From Oerskovia jenensis (GTDB taxonomy: Bacteria; Actinomycetota; Actinomycetes; Actinomycetales; Cellulomonadaceae), in assembly GCF_016907235.1 (NCBI RefSeq), contig NZ_JAFBBO010000001.1, positions 2,170,001 through 2,234,000 on the forward strand: 64,000 nt of DNA. The letters are read 5' to 3'. Numbering within the stretch: position 1 is the stretch's first letter; each line of letters begins with the position of its first letter. The notes below the pieces were generated by a model, which searched no databases, had not been told where the DNA came from, and saw nothing but the letters and a program-made list of their open reading frames with translations. This document shows positions 32,484-41,630 of the stretch, one piece after another. The translations under genes and the position numbers were made by a program.

Positions 32484-32530
32484 GCCGACCGGGCCGCCCG
32501 GTGCGCCCGGTGCGCCCGTGCCGCCCGGTG

Positions 32531-32591
32531 CGCCGAGAACGAGGTTGCGGTCGTTCCGGGGATCACGGCGACCTCGATCCCGTTCTCGGCG
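32531..32591. repeat. Dispersed palindrome, family C, degenerate copy
   Basis: Left CGCCGAGAACGAGGTTGCGG and right CGACCTCGATCCCGTTCTCG pair with a few mismatches, between the SnoaL-like remnant and the glycosylase gene. Confidence 0.65.
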
Positions 32592-32644
32592 AACCTGCTT
32601 GGCGGCCAGGCCGAGGGCCCAGGTGGCGGTGCGACACTGGGGCG

Positions 32645-33613
32645 ATGACCGCGTCCCCGCTCCCCGCACCGGCGCTCGTCCGGTCGGGACCGGCCGACCC
32701 GCTCCCCCTCGCCCTGCGCTCCGAGCGCCCGCTCGACCTGCGCGCGACGCTCGCGAAGCTCGCCCGCGGCCCCTACGACCCCACGTTCCGCGTGGTGCCG
32801 GGCGGCCCGCACGCCGGGACCTGGCGCACGAGCCTCTTCCCCACCGGCCCCGTGACCTACCGGCTGGTGCAGGCGGGGGTGCGTGACGTCGTCGGGCAGG
32901 CGTGGGGGCCCGGGGCGGACGAGCTCGCCGCGTCCCTCCCGTCGCTCCTCGGCGAGCCCGACGACGCAGCCTCCTTCGCCCCTCCCGCCCGCCTCGCGGA
33001 CGCGCACCGCAGGCACCCCGGGCTGCGCGTCCCCCGCACCGGGCGGGTGCTCGAGGCCCTGGTGCCCGCAGTCCTGGAGCAGAAGGTGCAGACCGTGACG
33101 GCGCACCACGCGTGGCGCTGGCTGCTCGCGCGGTACGGGACGCCCGCGCCGGGGCCCGCGCCCGAGGGCATGCGCGTGGTCCCCGACGCCCGGACCTGGG
33201 CCACGATCCCCACGTGGGACTGGCACCGGGCGGGCGTCGACCCGCGGAGGGCGCGGACCGTCGTCGAGTGCGCGCGCGTCGCACGCCGGCTCGAGGAGTG
33301 CGCCGCGATGGACCCGGCCGCGGCGCAGGCGCGGTTGCAGCTCGTGCCCGGGGTCGGGGTGTGGACGGCCGCGGAGGTCGCGCAACGGGCGCTCGGCGAC
33401 GCGGACGCGCTGTCGGTCGGGGACTTCCACCTGGCCAAGGCCGTCGGGTGGGCGCTGACCGGCGAACGGACCGACGACGCCGGGATGCTGGCGCTGCTCG
33501 CGCCCTACGCCCCGCACCGGTACCGGGTCGTGCGTCTGCTCGAGCTGTCGGGCCTGGGGCACGCGCCGCGGCGAGGCCCGAGGCTCTCGATCCAGGACCA
33601 CCGAGGGAACTGA
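32645..33613 (+). CDS. HhH-GPD DNA glycosylase (AlkA-like)
   Basis: 322 aa. An AlkA-like enzyme that would remove alkylated bases in base-excision repair. The N-terminal part (1-125) is a variable domain, followed by the helical domain with EALVPAVLEQKVQTVTAHHAWRW split here. The helix-hairpin-helix LQLVPGVGVWTAAEV is at about residues 238-252, followed by the catalytic aspartate in DALSVGDFHLAKAVG. ATG 32645 lies in GGCGATG with no clear ribosome site. Its substrate range cannot be told from the sequence. It sits alone between two palindromes. Confidence 0.85.
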   Translation: MTASPLPAPALVRSGPADPLPLALRSERPLDLRATLAKLARGPYDPTFRVVPGGPHAGTWRTSLFPTGPVTYRLVQAGVRDVVGQAWGPGADELAASLPSLLGEPDDAASFAPPARLADAHRRHPGLRVPRTGRVLEALVPAVLEQKVQTVTAHHAWRWLLARYGTPAPGPAPEGMRVVPDARTWATIPTWDWHRAGVDPRRARTVVECARVARRLEECAAMDPAAAQARLQLVPGVGVWTAAEVAQRALGDADALSVGDFHLAKAVGWALTGERTDDAGMLALLAPYAPHRYRVVRLLELSGLGHAPRRGPRLSIQDHRGN

Positions 33614-33632
33614 GCACGAGGTTCCGCGCGGT

Positions 33633-33687
33633 CGAGCACGGGGTCGAGGTCGCCAGAGTCGTCAGAACGGCCTCAACCCCGTGCTCG
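33633..33687. repeat. Dispersed palindrome, family C, after the glycosylase
   Basis: 20-bp arms (33633-33652 and 33668-33687) with two mismatches; an additional half copy (GAGCACGAGGTTCC) lies just left at about 33612. Confidence 0.7.
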
Positions 33688-33800
33688 GCACCGCAAGGCC
33701 ACCGGCCAGTCTCCGACACGACTCGGCCGGGAGATGACAGCGCGTTGTGAACCATCCCACTGGGTCGCACGGGCTCCCTCCGTCGAGGGCTCCCAGGTCA

Positions 33801-33820
33801 TGAGGTTAGCCTTACCTCTA
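33801..33820 (+). promoter_or_regulatory. Iron box (IdeR/DtxR type)
   Basis: TGAGGTTAGCCTTACCTCTA matches the IdeR/DtxR consensus (TTAGGTTAGSCTAACCTAA) at most positions. It is 39 bases upstream of the siderophore binding-protein start, so the iron-uptake operon should be repressed when iron is plentiful. Confidence 0.85.
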
Positions 33821-33858
33821 GCACCACCACCCCCGTGCAGCACCGACCGAGGAGCATC

Positions 33859-34917
33859 ATGTCTCGCACCGTCTCTCGACGGCTCCGGCCCGCAGCGCTG
33901 GTCGCCGCGACCGTCGCCACCGCGTTCGCCCTGGGAGCCTGCTCCGGCGGGTCCACCGACGACGCCTCGTCGCCCGCGGGCGGCAGCGCCGCAGCCGAGG
34001 GCGCCTTCCCCGTGACGATCGAGAGCGCGCTCGGCGAGGCCGTCATCGAGGAGAAGCCCGAGCGCGTCGTGACGTGGGGCTGGTCGACGCAGGACGCCGT
34101 CCTCGCGCTCGACGTCGTGCCCGTCGCGATGCCCGCCTACAAGTACGGCGGCAACGCCGACGGCGTGCTCCCCTGGGTCGCCGAGAAGCTCGACGAGATG
34201 GGCGCCGAGACGCCGACGCTGCTCTCGGGCGGCGACACGAGCGAGGTGCCGTTCGAGGAGGTCGTGGCCGCCAAGCCCGACGTCATCCTGGCCCCCTACT
34301 CGGGCGTCACGCAGGAGGAGTTCGACAAGCTCTCCAAGATCGCTCCCGTCGTCGCGTACCCGGACCAGCCGTGGGCGCTGTCCTGGCAGGACCAGCTCGA
34401 CATCGTCGGCAAGGCCCTGGGCCTGTCGGAGGAGGCCGACGCGCTGCTCGAGGAGACCGACGCGGGCATCGCCGCGCAGTCGGACGCCCACCCGGTCATC
34501 AAGGACAAGACCTTCCTGTACGCCGCGGCCAACACGGCCGACCAGCTCAACGTCTACCGCGCCGAGGACCCGCGCGTGCAGGTCGTCGAGGACCTGGGCA
34601 TGACGCTCTCCCCGAGCGTGAAGGAGCTCGACGCAGACCCGTCGTCCGGGACGTTCTGGTACCCGCTGAGCTACGAGAACGTCTCCAAGATCGAGACCGA
34701 CGTCCTCATCATGTACTTCGCGACGCAGGCCGACGTCGACACGTTCGTGGCCGACCCGGTCATCGCCGCGATGCCCACCGTGGCCGAGGGCCGCTTCGCC
34801 CCGATCGTGGGCGAGTCCTTCGTCATGGCGTCGAGCGCGCCCACGGTCCTGTCCATCCCGTGGATGCTGGACCAGTACGTGCCGCAGCTCGCGGCCGCCG
34901 CCGAGAAGGTGTCGTAG
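33859..34917 (+). CDS. Iron-siderophore ABC transporter binding lipoprotein
   Basis: 352 aa. ATG 33859 has GAGGAG upstream. Lipoprotein signal with lipobox LGAC at about residues 26-29, then a Ser/Gly linker and a FepB/FecB-like binding domain: VTIESALGEAVIEEKPERVVTWGWSTQD at the start, PDVILAPYSGVTQEE mid-domain and a typical last lobe. It captures a ferri-siderophore at the outer face of the membrane. First gene of a four-gene operon under the iron box; the downstream permease starts 13 bases after its stop. Confidence 0.93.
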   Translation: MSRTVSRRLRPAALVAATVATAFALGACSGGSTDDASSPAGGSAAAEGAFPVTIESALGEAVIEEKPERVVTWGWSTQDAVLALDVVPVAMPAYKYGGNADGVLPWVAEKLDEMGAETPTLLSGGDTSEVPFEEVVAAKPDVILAPYSGVTQEEFDKLSKIAPVVAYPDQPWALSWQDQLDIVGKALGLSEEADALLEETDAGIAAQSDAHPVIKDKTFLYAAANTADQLNVYRAEDPRVQVVEDLGMTLSPSVKELDADPSSGTFWYPLSYENVSKIETDVLIMYFATQADVDTFVADPVIAAMPTVAEGRFAPIVGESFVMASSAPTVLSIPWMLDQYVPQLAAAAEKVS

Positions 34918-34930
34918 TCTCACACCACTC

Positions 34931-35989
34931 ATGAGCACGACCCACAGCACGGATGCCGGCACGGGCCGGGCGACCTCTCGTCGCCCGGCCCGTGCTCGGC
35001 GTCTCGTCGTGGGGCTCGCGGTCCTGGTCGTCGCGCTGGCCGCGGTGTGCGCGCTGAGCCTCGCGGTCGGGGCCAACGCCCTGCCGCTGAGCGTCGTCAT
35101 GGACGCCCTCACGAGCTACGACCCGACCAACCCCGACCACCTCGTGGTGATCGAGAAGCGCGTGCCCCGCACGCTCGTGGGCCTGGTCGCGGGCGCCGCG
35201 CTCGGCGCCGCGGGCACCCTCATGCAGGGCCTGACGCGCAACCCGCTCGCCGACCCGGGCCTGCTCGGCATCAGCGCGGGCGCGTCGCTCTTCGTGGTCG
35301 GCGCGATCTCGTTCTTCGGCGTCTCGCAGGTCGGCGGCTACGTGTGGTTCGCGTTCGCGGGCGCCGCGGTCGCGGCCGCCGTCGTCTACGGCGTCGCGAG
35401 CGTGGGGCGCGAGGGCGCGACCCCGGTCAAGCTCGCCCTCGCCGGTGCGGCCGTCACGGCCGCGCTGACGTCGGTCGTGACGGCCGTCCTCCTGGTCGAC
35501 CGTGCCGCGCTCGACCTCATGCGCTTCTGGCAGGTCGGCTCGCTCGCGGCGCGCGGCTCGACCGTGGTGTGGCAGGTGCTGCCGTTCGTCGTCGTGGGCC
35601 TGGTCCTGGCCCTCGCGCTCGGCCGCTCGCTCAACGGCCTGGCCCTGGGCGACGACGTCGCGCGCGGTCTCGGGCAGGACGTGACCCGCACGCGCGTGGT
35701 CGCGGGCGTCGCGATCGTGCTGCTGTGCGGGGCCGCGACCGCGGCCGTCGGACCTGTGGCCTTCGTGGGGCTCGTCGTCCCGCACGTGGCGCGCTACGTC
35801 GTCGGGCTGGACTACCGGTGGGTGCTGCCGTACGCGGCCGTCGCAGCGCCCGTGCTGCTCATCGGGTGCGACGTGATCGGGCGCGTCGTGGCCCGTCCGG
35901 GCGAGCTCCAGGTGGGCGTGGTCACGGCCGTCGTGGGGGCTCCCCTGTTCATCGCGCTCGTGCGGCGTGGGAAGACGGTGTCGCTGTGA
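34931..35989 (+). CDS. Iron-siderophore ABC permease, FecCD family (subunit 1)
   Basis: 352 aa, about ten membrane helices. FecCD markers: [37 protein letters not shown] (split), [10 protein letters not shown], and the cytoplasmic EAA-like [44 protein letters not shown] region. It forms a heterodimer with the next gene, which starts inside its stop (GTGA). Co-transcribed with binding protein and ATPase and controlled by the iron box. Confidence 0.95.
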   Translation: MSTTHSTDAGTGRATSRRPARARRLVVGLAVLVVALAAVCALSLAVGANALPLSVVMDALTSYDPTNPDHLVVIEKRVPRTLVGLVAGAALGAAGTLMQGLTRNPLADPGLLGISAGASLFVVGAISFFGVSQVGGYVWFAFAGAAVAAAVVYGVASVGREGATPVKLALAGAAVTAALTSVVTAVLLVDRAALDLMRFWQVGSLAARGSTVVWQVLPFVVVGLVLALALGRSLNGLALGDDVARGLGQDVTRTRVVAGVAIVLLCGAATAAVGPVAFVGLVVPHVARYVVGLDYRWVLPYAAVAAPVLLIGCDVIGRVVARPGELQVGVVTAVVGAPLFIALVRRGKTVSL

Positions 35990-37065
35990 GCGCCCCGACC
36001 ACCGTCCCGCACGGCCTGCCCGACGGCGCCTCTCCCCCGGGCGTCGACGTCGCCCGGGCCTCGCGTCACCGCGGGCGGGTGCGCGAGGCGCGACTGGTCA
36101 CGGGCCTGTCGGTCGCGCTCGTGGTGCTCGCCGCGGTCGGGATGACGCTGGGCGACGCGTCCGTGCCGTTGTCCGGGATCCTCGACACGGTCCTGGGACG
36201 AGCCGACGTCCTCACGCAGTTCGTGATCGTCGAGCTGCGCCTGCCGCGCCTCCTCACGGCCCTGGTCGTCGGGGCCGCGCTGGGCCTGTCGGGCGCGCTC
36301 TTCCAGTCGATCGTGCGCAACCCGCTCGCGAGTCCCGACATCATCGGGATCACGCAGAGCGCGAGCGCCGCCGGCGTCCTGGGCGTCGTGGTGCTGGGGA
36401 TCAGCGGGCTCGCGCTCACGGGCCTGGTGCTCGCCGGGTCGCTCGCCGCGGCCGTCGCGATCTACCTGCTCGCGTGGCGCGGCGGCGTGGCCGGGTACCG
36501 GCTCGTCCTGATCGGGATCGGCGTCGCGGCCCTGTGCATGAGCGTGGTCTCGTGGGTCCTCACGACGAGCGACGTCCGCGACGCGCAGGCCGCGCTCGTG
36601 TGGATCACGGGCTCGCTCGCGCGCTCCGACTGGTCGACGCTCAACCCGCTGCTCGTCTGCTTCGCGGTGCTCGTGCCGCTCACGGCCTTCCTGGCGCCGC
36701 GGCTGCGCTCGCTCGAGCTGGGCGACGACGCCGCGGCCGCGCTCGGCATCCGCGTCGAGCGCTCCCGGCTCCTGCTGATCCTCGTGGCCGTGGGCCTCGC
36801 GGGCTCGGCCGTCGCGGTCGTGGGTCCCGTCGCGTTCGTCGCGCTCGTCGCGGCCCCCATCGCTCGCCGCACCCTGGGCGACGGGCGGCTCGCGCTCGTG
36901 CCCGCCGCGCTCGTGGGTGCCCTGCTCGTGCTCGGCTCCGACCTCGTCGCACAGTTCGCGATCCCCGACGTGACGCTGCCCGTGGGCGTCGTCACGGGCA
37001 TCGTCGGCGCCCCCTACCTGCTGTGGCTGCTCGTGCGCACCAACCGTTCCGGACGCGGAGGCTGA
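35986..37065 (+). CDS. Iron-siderophore ABC permease, FecCD family (subunit 2)
   Basis: 359 aa from GTG 35986, overlapping the previous stop (GTGA). FecCD motifs again: [42 protein letters not shown] and [19 protein letters not shown]. Its cytoplasmic N-terminus (about 35 residues) contains a half copy of the CCCGACGGCG repeat (PDGASPPG). About ten helices. Partner of subunit 1 in the membrane channel. Confidence 0.95.
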   Translation: MSAPTTVPHGLPDGASPPGVDVARASRHRGRVREARLVTGLSVALVVLAAVGMTLGDASVPLSGILDTVLGRADVLTQFVIVELRLPRLLTALVVGAALGLSGALFQSIVRNPLASPDIIGITQSASAAGVLGVVVLGISGLALTGLVLAGSLAAAVAIYLLAWRGGVAGYRLVLIGIGVAALCMSVVSWVLTTSDVRDAQAALVWITGSLARSDWSTLNPLLVCFAVLVPLTAFLAPRLRSLELGDDAAAALGIRVERSRLLLILVAVGLAGSAVAVVGPVAFVALVAAPIARRTLGDGRLALVPAALVGALLVLGSDLVAQFAIPDVTLPVGVVTGIVGAPYLLWLLVRTNRSGRGG

Positions 37066-37067
37066 GA

Positions 37068-37970
37068 ATGACCGACCACCCCGAGACCGCCGGGGGCGCG
37101 CCCGAGGCGCGCGACGCCGTCGGGCCTCCTGCCGACGCACGGACCGCCGCTGGACCTGCTGCCGCGCGCACCGCCGGGACGCACACGCTCGCCGCCGAGC
37201 ACGTCTCGCTCGCGTACGACGAGCGCCGCGTCGTCGAGGACCTGAGCCTCACGGTCGCGGCCGGGAGGATCACGTCGATCGTCGGCTCCAACGGGTGCGG
37301 CAAGTCGACGCTGCTGCGCGGCCTCGCGCGCCTGCTCAAGCCCGTGGGCGGGGCCGTCCTGCTCGACGGCGAGGACATCCGCACGCTGCCCACCAAGCAG
37401 GTCGCGACCACGCTCGGCCTGCTGCCGCAGAGCCCCGTGGCCCCCGACGGCATCACGGTCGCCGACCTCGTGGGCCGCGGCCGCTACCCCCACCAGGGCT
37501 GGTTCCGGCGCTGGACCGCGGACGACGACGAGGCCGTGGCCGACGCGCTCGCCTCGACCGGGACGCTCGACCTCGCCGAGCGGTCCGTGGACGAGCTGTC
37601 GGGCGGGCAGCGGCAGCGCGTGTGGATCGCGATGGCGCTCGCGCAGCGCACCGACCTGCTGCTGCTCGACGAGCCGACGACGTTCCTCGACATCGCGCAC
37701 CAGATCGACGTGCTCGACCTGCTCGTGGACCTCAACGAGTCGCGCGGGACCACGGTCGTCATGGTGCTGCACGACCTCGACATGGCGTGCCGCTACTCCG
37801 ACCGCCTCGTCGCGATGCGCGACGGCCGGGTCCACGCCGAGGGCGCACCGGGCGACGTCGTGGACGCGCAGATGGTGCGCGAGGTGTTCGGCCTGGACTC
37901 GCTCGTCGTGCCCGACCCGATCACGGGGACCCCGACGCTGGTGCCGATGGGCCGTCACCACCGAGGCTGA
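37068..37970 (+). CDS. Iron-siderophore ABC transporter ATPase
   Basis: 300 aa. Walker [11 protein letters not shown]-loop LLPQSPVAP, signature [18 protein letters not shown], Walker [13 protein letters not shown] and H-loop MVLHDLD all present: FepC/FecE-like. The first 40 residues are an Ala/Pro/Glu-rich extension ([18 protein letters not shown]) that contains an imperfect CCCGACGGCG palindrome and is absent from most relatives. Two bases separate it from subunit 2. It powers ferri-siderophore uptake. Confidence 0.95.
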   Translation: MTDHPETAGGAPEARDAVGPPADARTAAGPAAARTAGTHTLAAEHVSLAYDERRVVEDLSLTVAAGRITSIVGSNGCGKSTLLRGLARLLKPVGGAVLLDGEDIRTLPTKQVATTLGLLPQSPVAPDGITVADLVGRGRYPHQGWFRRWTADDDEAVADALASTGTLDLAERSVDELSGGQRQRVWIAMALAQRTDLLLLDEPTTFLDIAHQIDVLDLLVDLNESRGTTVVMVLHDLDMACRYSDRLVAMRDGRVHAEGAPGDVVDAQMVREVFGLDSLVVPDPITGTPTLVPMGRHHRG

Positions 37971-37985
37971 GTCGCGCGCGCTGCC

Positions 37986-38039
37986 CAGAACGGGGTTGGG
38001 GCCGTTCCGAGGGGCAGAGCGGCCTCAACCCCGTGCTCG
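37986..38039. repeat. Dispersed palindrome, family C, end of the iron operon
   Basis: Left CAGAACGGGGTTGGGGCCG (37986-38004) and right CGGCCTCAACCCCGTGCTCG (38020-38039) pair with a few mismatches; terminator-like between convergent transcripts. Confidence 0.72.
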
Positions 38040-38067
38040 AGCGCACGGGAGGGTCAGCACGGGAGGG

Positions 38068-38229
38068 TCACTCGGGGAGAGCGCACACCCCGTCGACGCA
38101 CACTGCGGCGTCGTCGTTGCCCATCATCGTGAACGGGGCAGCGGCCTCGGCGGCCGAGACCGTCATGAGGGTCGTGCGACGCGGGTTCGCGATCGAGTGG
38201 AAAGGGTTGTCCTGCATGGTGTCAGTCAT
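38068..38229 (-). CDS. 53-aa peptide with C-terminal Cys-x4-Cys motif (RiPP precursor-like)
   Basis: 53 aa. AGGAG lies seven bases before ATG 38229, an excellent ribosome site, and start and stop are unambiguous. Residues 1-40 look like a leader (MTDTMQDNPFHSIANPRRTT then LMTVSAAEAAAP). The end FTMMGNDDAAVCVDGVCALPE carries two Cys five positions apart. No signal peptide, no membrane helix. The shape (leader-like N-part, short Cys-bearing C-part) recalls ribosomal peptide precursors, but no maturase gene is visible nearby. A DsbA-type protein is encoded 217 bases upstream on the same strand. Function unknown. Confidence 0.6.
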   Translation of the reverse strand: MTDTMQDNPFHSIANPRRTTLMTVSAAEAAAPFTMMGNDDAAVCVDGVCALPE

Positions 38230-38446
38230 GGGATCTCCTGAGGTCACGTGCTGCGATGCTCGTGGGTGGTGGGATGGCCGGCCGTCTCGACGGGCGGACG
38301 CCTGCGGGGCCACCGGGACCAGCGACGCTGCGGGTTTCCGACAGTCTGGCTGATACTCGGTCGCATTCGCTACCGCTCCTGCTGTGATCTCGGTCGCATT
38401 CCACCCGGTAGGTGGAGGCAGCGCGGGAGCGGGACGAGCCGGGGTG

Positions 38447-39118
38447 TCAGGCCACGGACTCCGCGGCGTCCGCGACGACCTGGTCGAGGACCTGCGTGAA
38501 GACGGCCGGGTCCTGCGCGCCCGACACCCCGTACTTGCCGTTGAACACGAAGAACGGGACGCCGCTGATGCCGTAGGCGCGGGCCTGCGCGATGTCCTGC
38601 TCGACGGCGTCCTCGAAGTCACCGTTCTCGAGGGCCGTGCGGACCTCGTCGGCGTCGAGGCCGACCTCGGCCGCGAGCGCCGCGAGCTCCTCGATGCGGC
38701 CGACGTGACGACCCTGCTCGAAGTACGCCTTGAGGAGGCGCTCCTTCATCTCGACCTGCTTGCCGCGGGACTTCGCGAGGTGCAGCAGCTCGTGCGCCTT
38801 GAGGGTCTTGGTGTGCTGGAGGGCGTCGAAGTCGTACGCGAGCCCCTCGGCTGCGGCGACCGTCGTCATCTGTCCGAGCATCTGCTCGACCTGACCCGCG
38901 GGCATGCCCTTGTGCTTGGCCAGGAAGTCGACCTCGGTCCCCTCGAAGTCGACCGGGGTGTCCGGCGCGAGCTCGAACGAGTGGTACTCGATCTCCACCT
39001 CGGGGGCGTCGTCGCGGCCCGCGAACCCGGCCAGCGCCGTCTCGAAGCGGCGCTTGCCGACGTAGCACCAGGGGCACGCCACGTCGGACCAGATGTCGAC
39101 CTTCACCTTTTCGCTCAT
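38447..39118 (-). CDS. DsbA-family oxidoreductase (FrnE-like)
   Basis: 223 aa, ATG 39118. Thioredoxin fold with helical insert; active-site motif CPWC in SDVACPWCYVGKRRFE at about residues 13-23 and cis-Pro loop GISGVPFFVFN near residue 180. FrnE-type enzymes are cytoplasmic disulfide isomerases or oxidoreductases, linked to stress tolerance in Deinococcus. No signal peptide. All key residues intact. Followed on the same strand by the 53-aa peptide gene. Confidence 0.93.
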   Translation of the reverse strand: MSEKVKVDIWSDVACPWCYVGKRRFETALAGFAGRDDAPEVEIEYHSFELAPDTPVDFEGTEVDFLAKHKGMPAGQVEQMLGQMTTVAAAEGLAYDFDALQHTKTLKAHELLHLAKSRGKQVEMKERLLKAYFEQGRHVGRIEELAALAAEVGLDADEVRTALENGDFEDAVEQDIAQARAYGISGVPFFVFNGKYGVSGAQDPAVFTQVLDQVVADAAESVA

Positions 39119-39263
39119 GACCGTTCTCAACCGCCGCGACGGGCCGTGGATTCCCCGCAGCGGTGTGATCCTGGCGACGGCTCTCCGGTTGCGGGCCGAC
39201 CAGCCCTGTGACGAGGATTGCGGCGTGCCCACTACGGGGCATTCGGATGAATCAGGGGAAAAC

Positions 39264-39533
39264 ATGCGAAACAAGGTCATCGGAGCCCTCGTCTCTGCAG
39301 CACTCGGCGTCACCGCTCTGGTCGGAGCTGCGGCTCCGGCGAGCGCGGCGCCCCACAGCGGCCAGGCCGCACCTCTCAGCGGGCAGGTCGCACTCCTCAG
39401 CTCACAGGTCGTCGGTGGCTTCACGACGCTGGCGAGCTGCAACGCCGGACGCGCCGAGTGGCGCAACCGCGGGTACATCGTCGGCTCCTGCACGTACGCG
39501 GGCGGCGAGTACCGCTTCACCGCCCGGCGCTGA
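39264..39533 (+). CDS. Small secreted two-Cys peptide
   Basis: 89 aa from ATG 39264 (AGGGGA just upstream). Signal peptide MRNKVIGALVSAALGVTALVGAAAPASA, likely cut near residue 28. The mature part of about 60 aa is Ser/Gly/Gln-rich at first (SGQAAPLSGQVALLSSQ), then has a compact end with two Cys: LASCNAGRAEWRNRGYIVGSCTYAGGEYRF. The AEWRNRGY pattern and one disulfide are typical of small secreted proteins of actinobacteria without known role. Monocistronic, divergent from the DsbA-like gene. Confidence 0.78.
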   Translation: MRNKVIGALVSAALGVTALVGAAAPASAAPHSGQAAPLSGQVALLSSQVVGGFTTLASCNAGRAEWRNRGYIVGSCTYAGGEYRFTARR

Positions 39534-39636
39534 CCGACGACCTCGGCGACGTCGCCGAGAGGACTGCTACGGTCCCGTCCGCAGAGCACGACGGCGCGCC
39601 GCCCCGTGGGGGGTGGCGCGCCGTCGTCGGGTCGAC

Positions 39637-40245
39637 TCAGCCCGCGTGCCGCGCCCGGTACAGGTCCTGCAGCACCATGATCTCGGCGCCGTGGTGGATG
39701 AGCTCGCGGTTCATGTGGAGCACGAGGTGCCCGAACGGCGCCTGGGCGTCGATCTCGGTCGCCTGGCTGAGCCCGACCGTGAACACCTCGTCGTCGGGCA
39801 GCCCGTCCACGCCGTCACGCCACAGGTCGACCCAGCGCGTGAGCCCTTCGATCGCGGGGTCCACCTCGCCCGAGAACGCGACGGCGTCGCGCCGGGCGAT
39901 GCGGTCGCCGAACGTCCACTCCCACCGCTCGAAGAACGCCTCGGTCAGGTGCGCGACGAGCCACGCGATGGTCCGTGGCTGCGGCGAGTCCGAGCCCTCG
40001 GGCCACTCCATGACCCACTCACCGACCCCGAGCGTGCGGGGCGAGCGCTCCTCCCCACGCCGCACGACGCGCAGCGCGTCGGGTCCGGGCTCCCACTCGA
40101 ACTCGTCCTGGTCGAGCGTCACGAGACGTCCCAGCACCTCGAGCCAGGAGAACCCGAGCTGCCCGCGCACCATCGCGAGCGGGGTCGGGACGGTCAGCAC
40201 GGACCAGTCGAAGACGGGGCTGCCGTAGGTCGCGTCGTCGCTCAT
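39637..40245 (-). CDS. DinB-like/maleylpyruvate-isomerase-fold protein
   Basis: 202 aa. Four-helix-bundle protein of the DinB/MDMPI group. Metal-site histidines are suggested by RTIAWLVAHLTEAFFERW and by the end PFGHLVLHMNRELIHHGAEIMVLQDL. Such proteins bind a divalent metal and often handle mycothiol- or bacillithiol-linked reactions; in actinobacteria mycothiol-dependent chemistry is likely, but a specific substrate is not known. It lies upstream of nothing obvious on this strand; the SDR gene is 158 bases away on the same strand. Confidence 0.82.
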   Translation of the reverse strand: MSDDATYGSPVFDWSVLTVPTPLAMVRGQLGFSWLEVLGRLVTLDQDEFEWEPGPDALRVVRRGEERSPRTLGVGEWVMEWPEGSDSPQPRTIAWLVAHLTEAFFERWEWTFGDRIARRDAVAFSGEVDPAIEGLTRWVDLWRDGVDGLPDDEVFTVGLSQATEIDAQAPFGHLVLHMNRELIHHGAEIMVLQDLYRARHAG

Positions 40246-40403
40246 GGGTGGCTCCTGGGGGTCGCTCCTGCCCGACGGCGTCGCTCGCCCGGGCGTCCTG
40301 CTCACCTTCGCGATCATCCCCCGGGGTGTGCGCGGTCGCCTCCCGGGCAGCGACGGCGGAGGTGCCGGGCCGGGGCGGGCACCGCGCGCGGGCGGGCCGA
40401 CCG

Positions 40404-41192
40404 TCAGCGGCGCGGGATACCGGTGATCAGGCCGCCGTCGACCACGAGCTCGGCGCCCGTCGTGTACGACGAGGCGTCGCTCGCGAGGAACACGATGGTC
40501 TGCGCGATCTCCGTCGCACGGCCCGGGCGCCCCAGGGGGATGTCGAGGCGCTCGGGGTCGATGCGCGAGGTCATGCGGGTGCGCACGTAGCCGGGGTGCA
40601 CCGAGTTGACCCGGATGCCGAACTCGCCGAGCTCGACCGCGAGCGACTGCGAGAGTCCCCGCACGCCGAACTTCGCGGCCGTGTAGGCGTGCACCGCGGG
40701 GCTGCCCCGCAGGCCGTCGACCGACGAGATGTTGACGATCGAGCCACGGCCCTGCGCCTTCATGACGGGGACGACCGTGCGGCAGCCGAGGAACACGCCC
40801 GTGAGGTTCACGGCCAGGACCGCGTCCCACCTGGCGGTGGTGAACTTCTCGATCGGTGCCGTGCTGGCGATGCCCGCGTTGTTGACCAGCACGTCGACGG
40901 TGCCGAGGTCCGCGACGACGCCCTCGACCACCCGAACCCATGCGGTCTCGTCGCTCACGTCGAGGTGGACGAACCGGGCCCGGTCGCCGAGCTCGGCCGC
41001 GAGCGCCGCCCCCTGCTTGTCCGCGATGTCGGCGACCACGACGTCGGCTCCTGCGGCGTGCAGCGCGCGGACGGCCCCTTCGCCGATCCCGCGGGCGCCG
41101 CCCGTGACGAGCGCGACCCGCCCGTGGAGCGCCCCGGCACCGGTGCCCGTACCGGCCCGCTCAGCTTCCGCACCGCTCTCCGTCCGCGCCAT
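40404..41192 (-). CDS. Short-chain dehydrogenase/reductase
   Basis: 262 aa. Rossmann motif TGGARGIG at residues 30-37, NNAG at about 106-109, catalytic Ser in NISSVDG and YTAAK further on, giving the classical Ser-Tyr-Lys set. Best resembles 3-alpha/20-beta-hydroxysteroid and 3-oxoacyl-type dehydrogenases; Asp after the second strand (VVADIADK) suggests NAD(H) preference. The substrate is unknown. The N-terminus has 22 extra Gly/Ala/Thr residues before the fold. Confidence 0.92.
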   Translation of the reverse strand: MARTESGAEAERAGTGTGAGALHGRVALVTGGARGIGEGAVRALHAAGADVVVADIADKQGAALAAELGDRARFVHLDVSDETAWVRVVEGVVADLGTVDVLVNNAGIASTAPIEKFTTARWDAVLAVNLTGVFLGCRTVVPVMKAQGRGSIVNISSVDGLRGSPAVHAYTAAKFGVRGLSQSLAVELGEFGIRVNSVHPGYVRTRMTSRIDPERLDIPLGRPGRATEIAQTIVFLASDASSYTTGAELVVDGGLITGIPRR

Positions 41193-41358
41193 GGCTCCCC
41201 CTCGGTCGTGCCGAGCGGTCGCGTCGGCTCGTCGTCACAGTAGGGGAACCGCACGTCGCGCGACAGGGGACGGCCCGCACGGCTGCCACCGTCCCGGTGC
41301 GGGCGAGAGCGCGGCGGGCGCTGCGCCGTCGGGCCGCGGGGGCCGCCGGGCGGGCAGG

Positions 41359-41619
41359 CTAGGTCAGCGACAGGAAGAGCTTCTCGAGCTTCTGCACGTC
41401 CGCCGGGCCGTTCTCCTCGTCCGTGAGGCACTGCTTGAGGCCCGAGGCGATGATCGCGAACCCGGCGCGGTCGAGCGCCTTGGACACCGCGGAGAGCTGC
41501 GTCACGACGTCGGCGCAGTCGCCGCCCTCGTCGACCATCCGCACGACTGCGGCAAGCTGCCCCTGGGCGCGCTTGAGCCGGTTCGAGACCTTCTTCATCT
41601 CGTCCTTGTCGAGCTCCAT
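41359..41619 (-). CDS. cstR: CsoR/RcnR-family repressor of CstR type (persulfide sensor)
   Basis: 86 aa from ATG 41619 (GAGGA upstream). The family fold is clear: NRLKRAQGQLAAVVRMVDEGGDCADVV and SAVSKALDRAGFAII. Metal or sulfur positions are Cys35 and Cys64; the position of the copper-binding His of CsoR (four before the second Cys) is Gly60. CsoR needs Cys-His-Cys, whereas CstR uses only the two Cys to sense persulfides. A CoA-disulfide reductase-rhodanese nearby and a CsoR-type palindrome at 42475 support a CstR role. Last gene of a four-gene operon. Confidence 0.82.
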   Translation of the reverse strand: MELDKDEMKKVSNRLKRAQGQLAAVVRMVDEGGDCADVVTQLSAVSKALDRAGFAIIASGLKQCLTDEENGPADVQKLEKLFLSLT

Positions 41620-41630
41620 GACTCTTCCTC

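Noticed and set aside
33859-37970. Siderophore biosynthesis locus
   Set aside because: Only uptake genes are present; no NRPS or NIS synthetase.
38447-39118. Periplasmic-type DsbA maturing secreted disulfide proteins
   Set aside because: No signal peptide or membrane anchor; it is the cytoplasmic FrnE type.
41359-41619. Copper-responsive CsoR
   Set aside because: The copper-binding His is Gly60 and no copper ATPase or chaperone is nearby; neighbours are sulfur enzymes.
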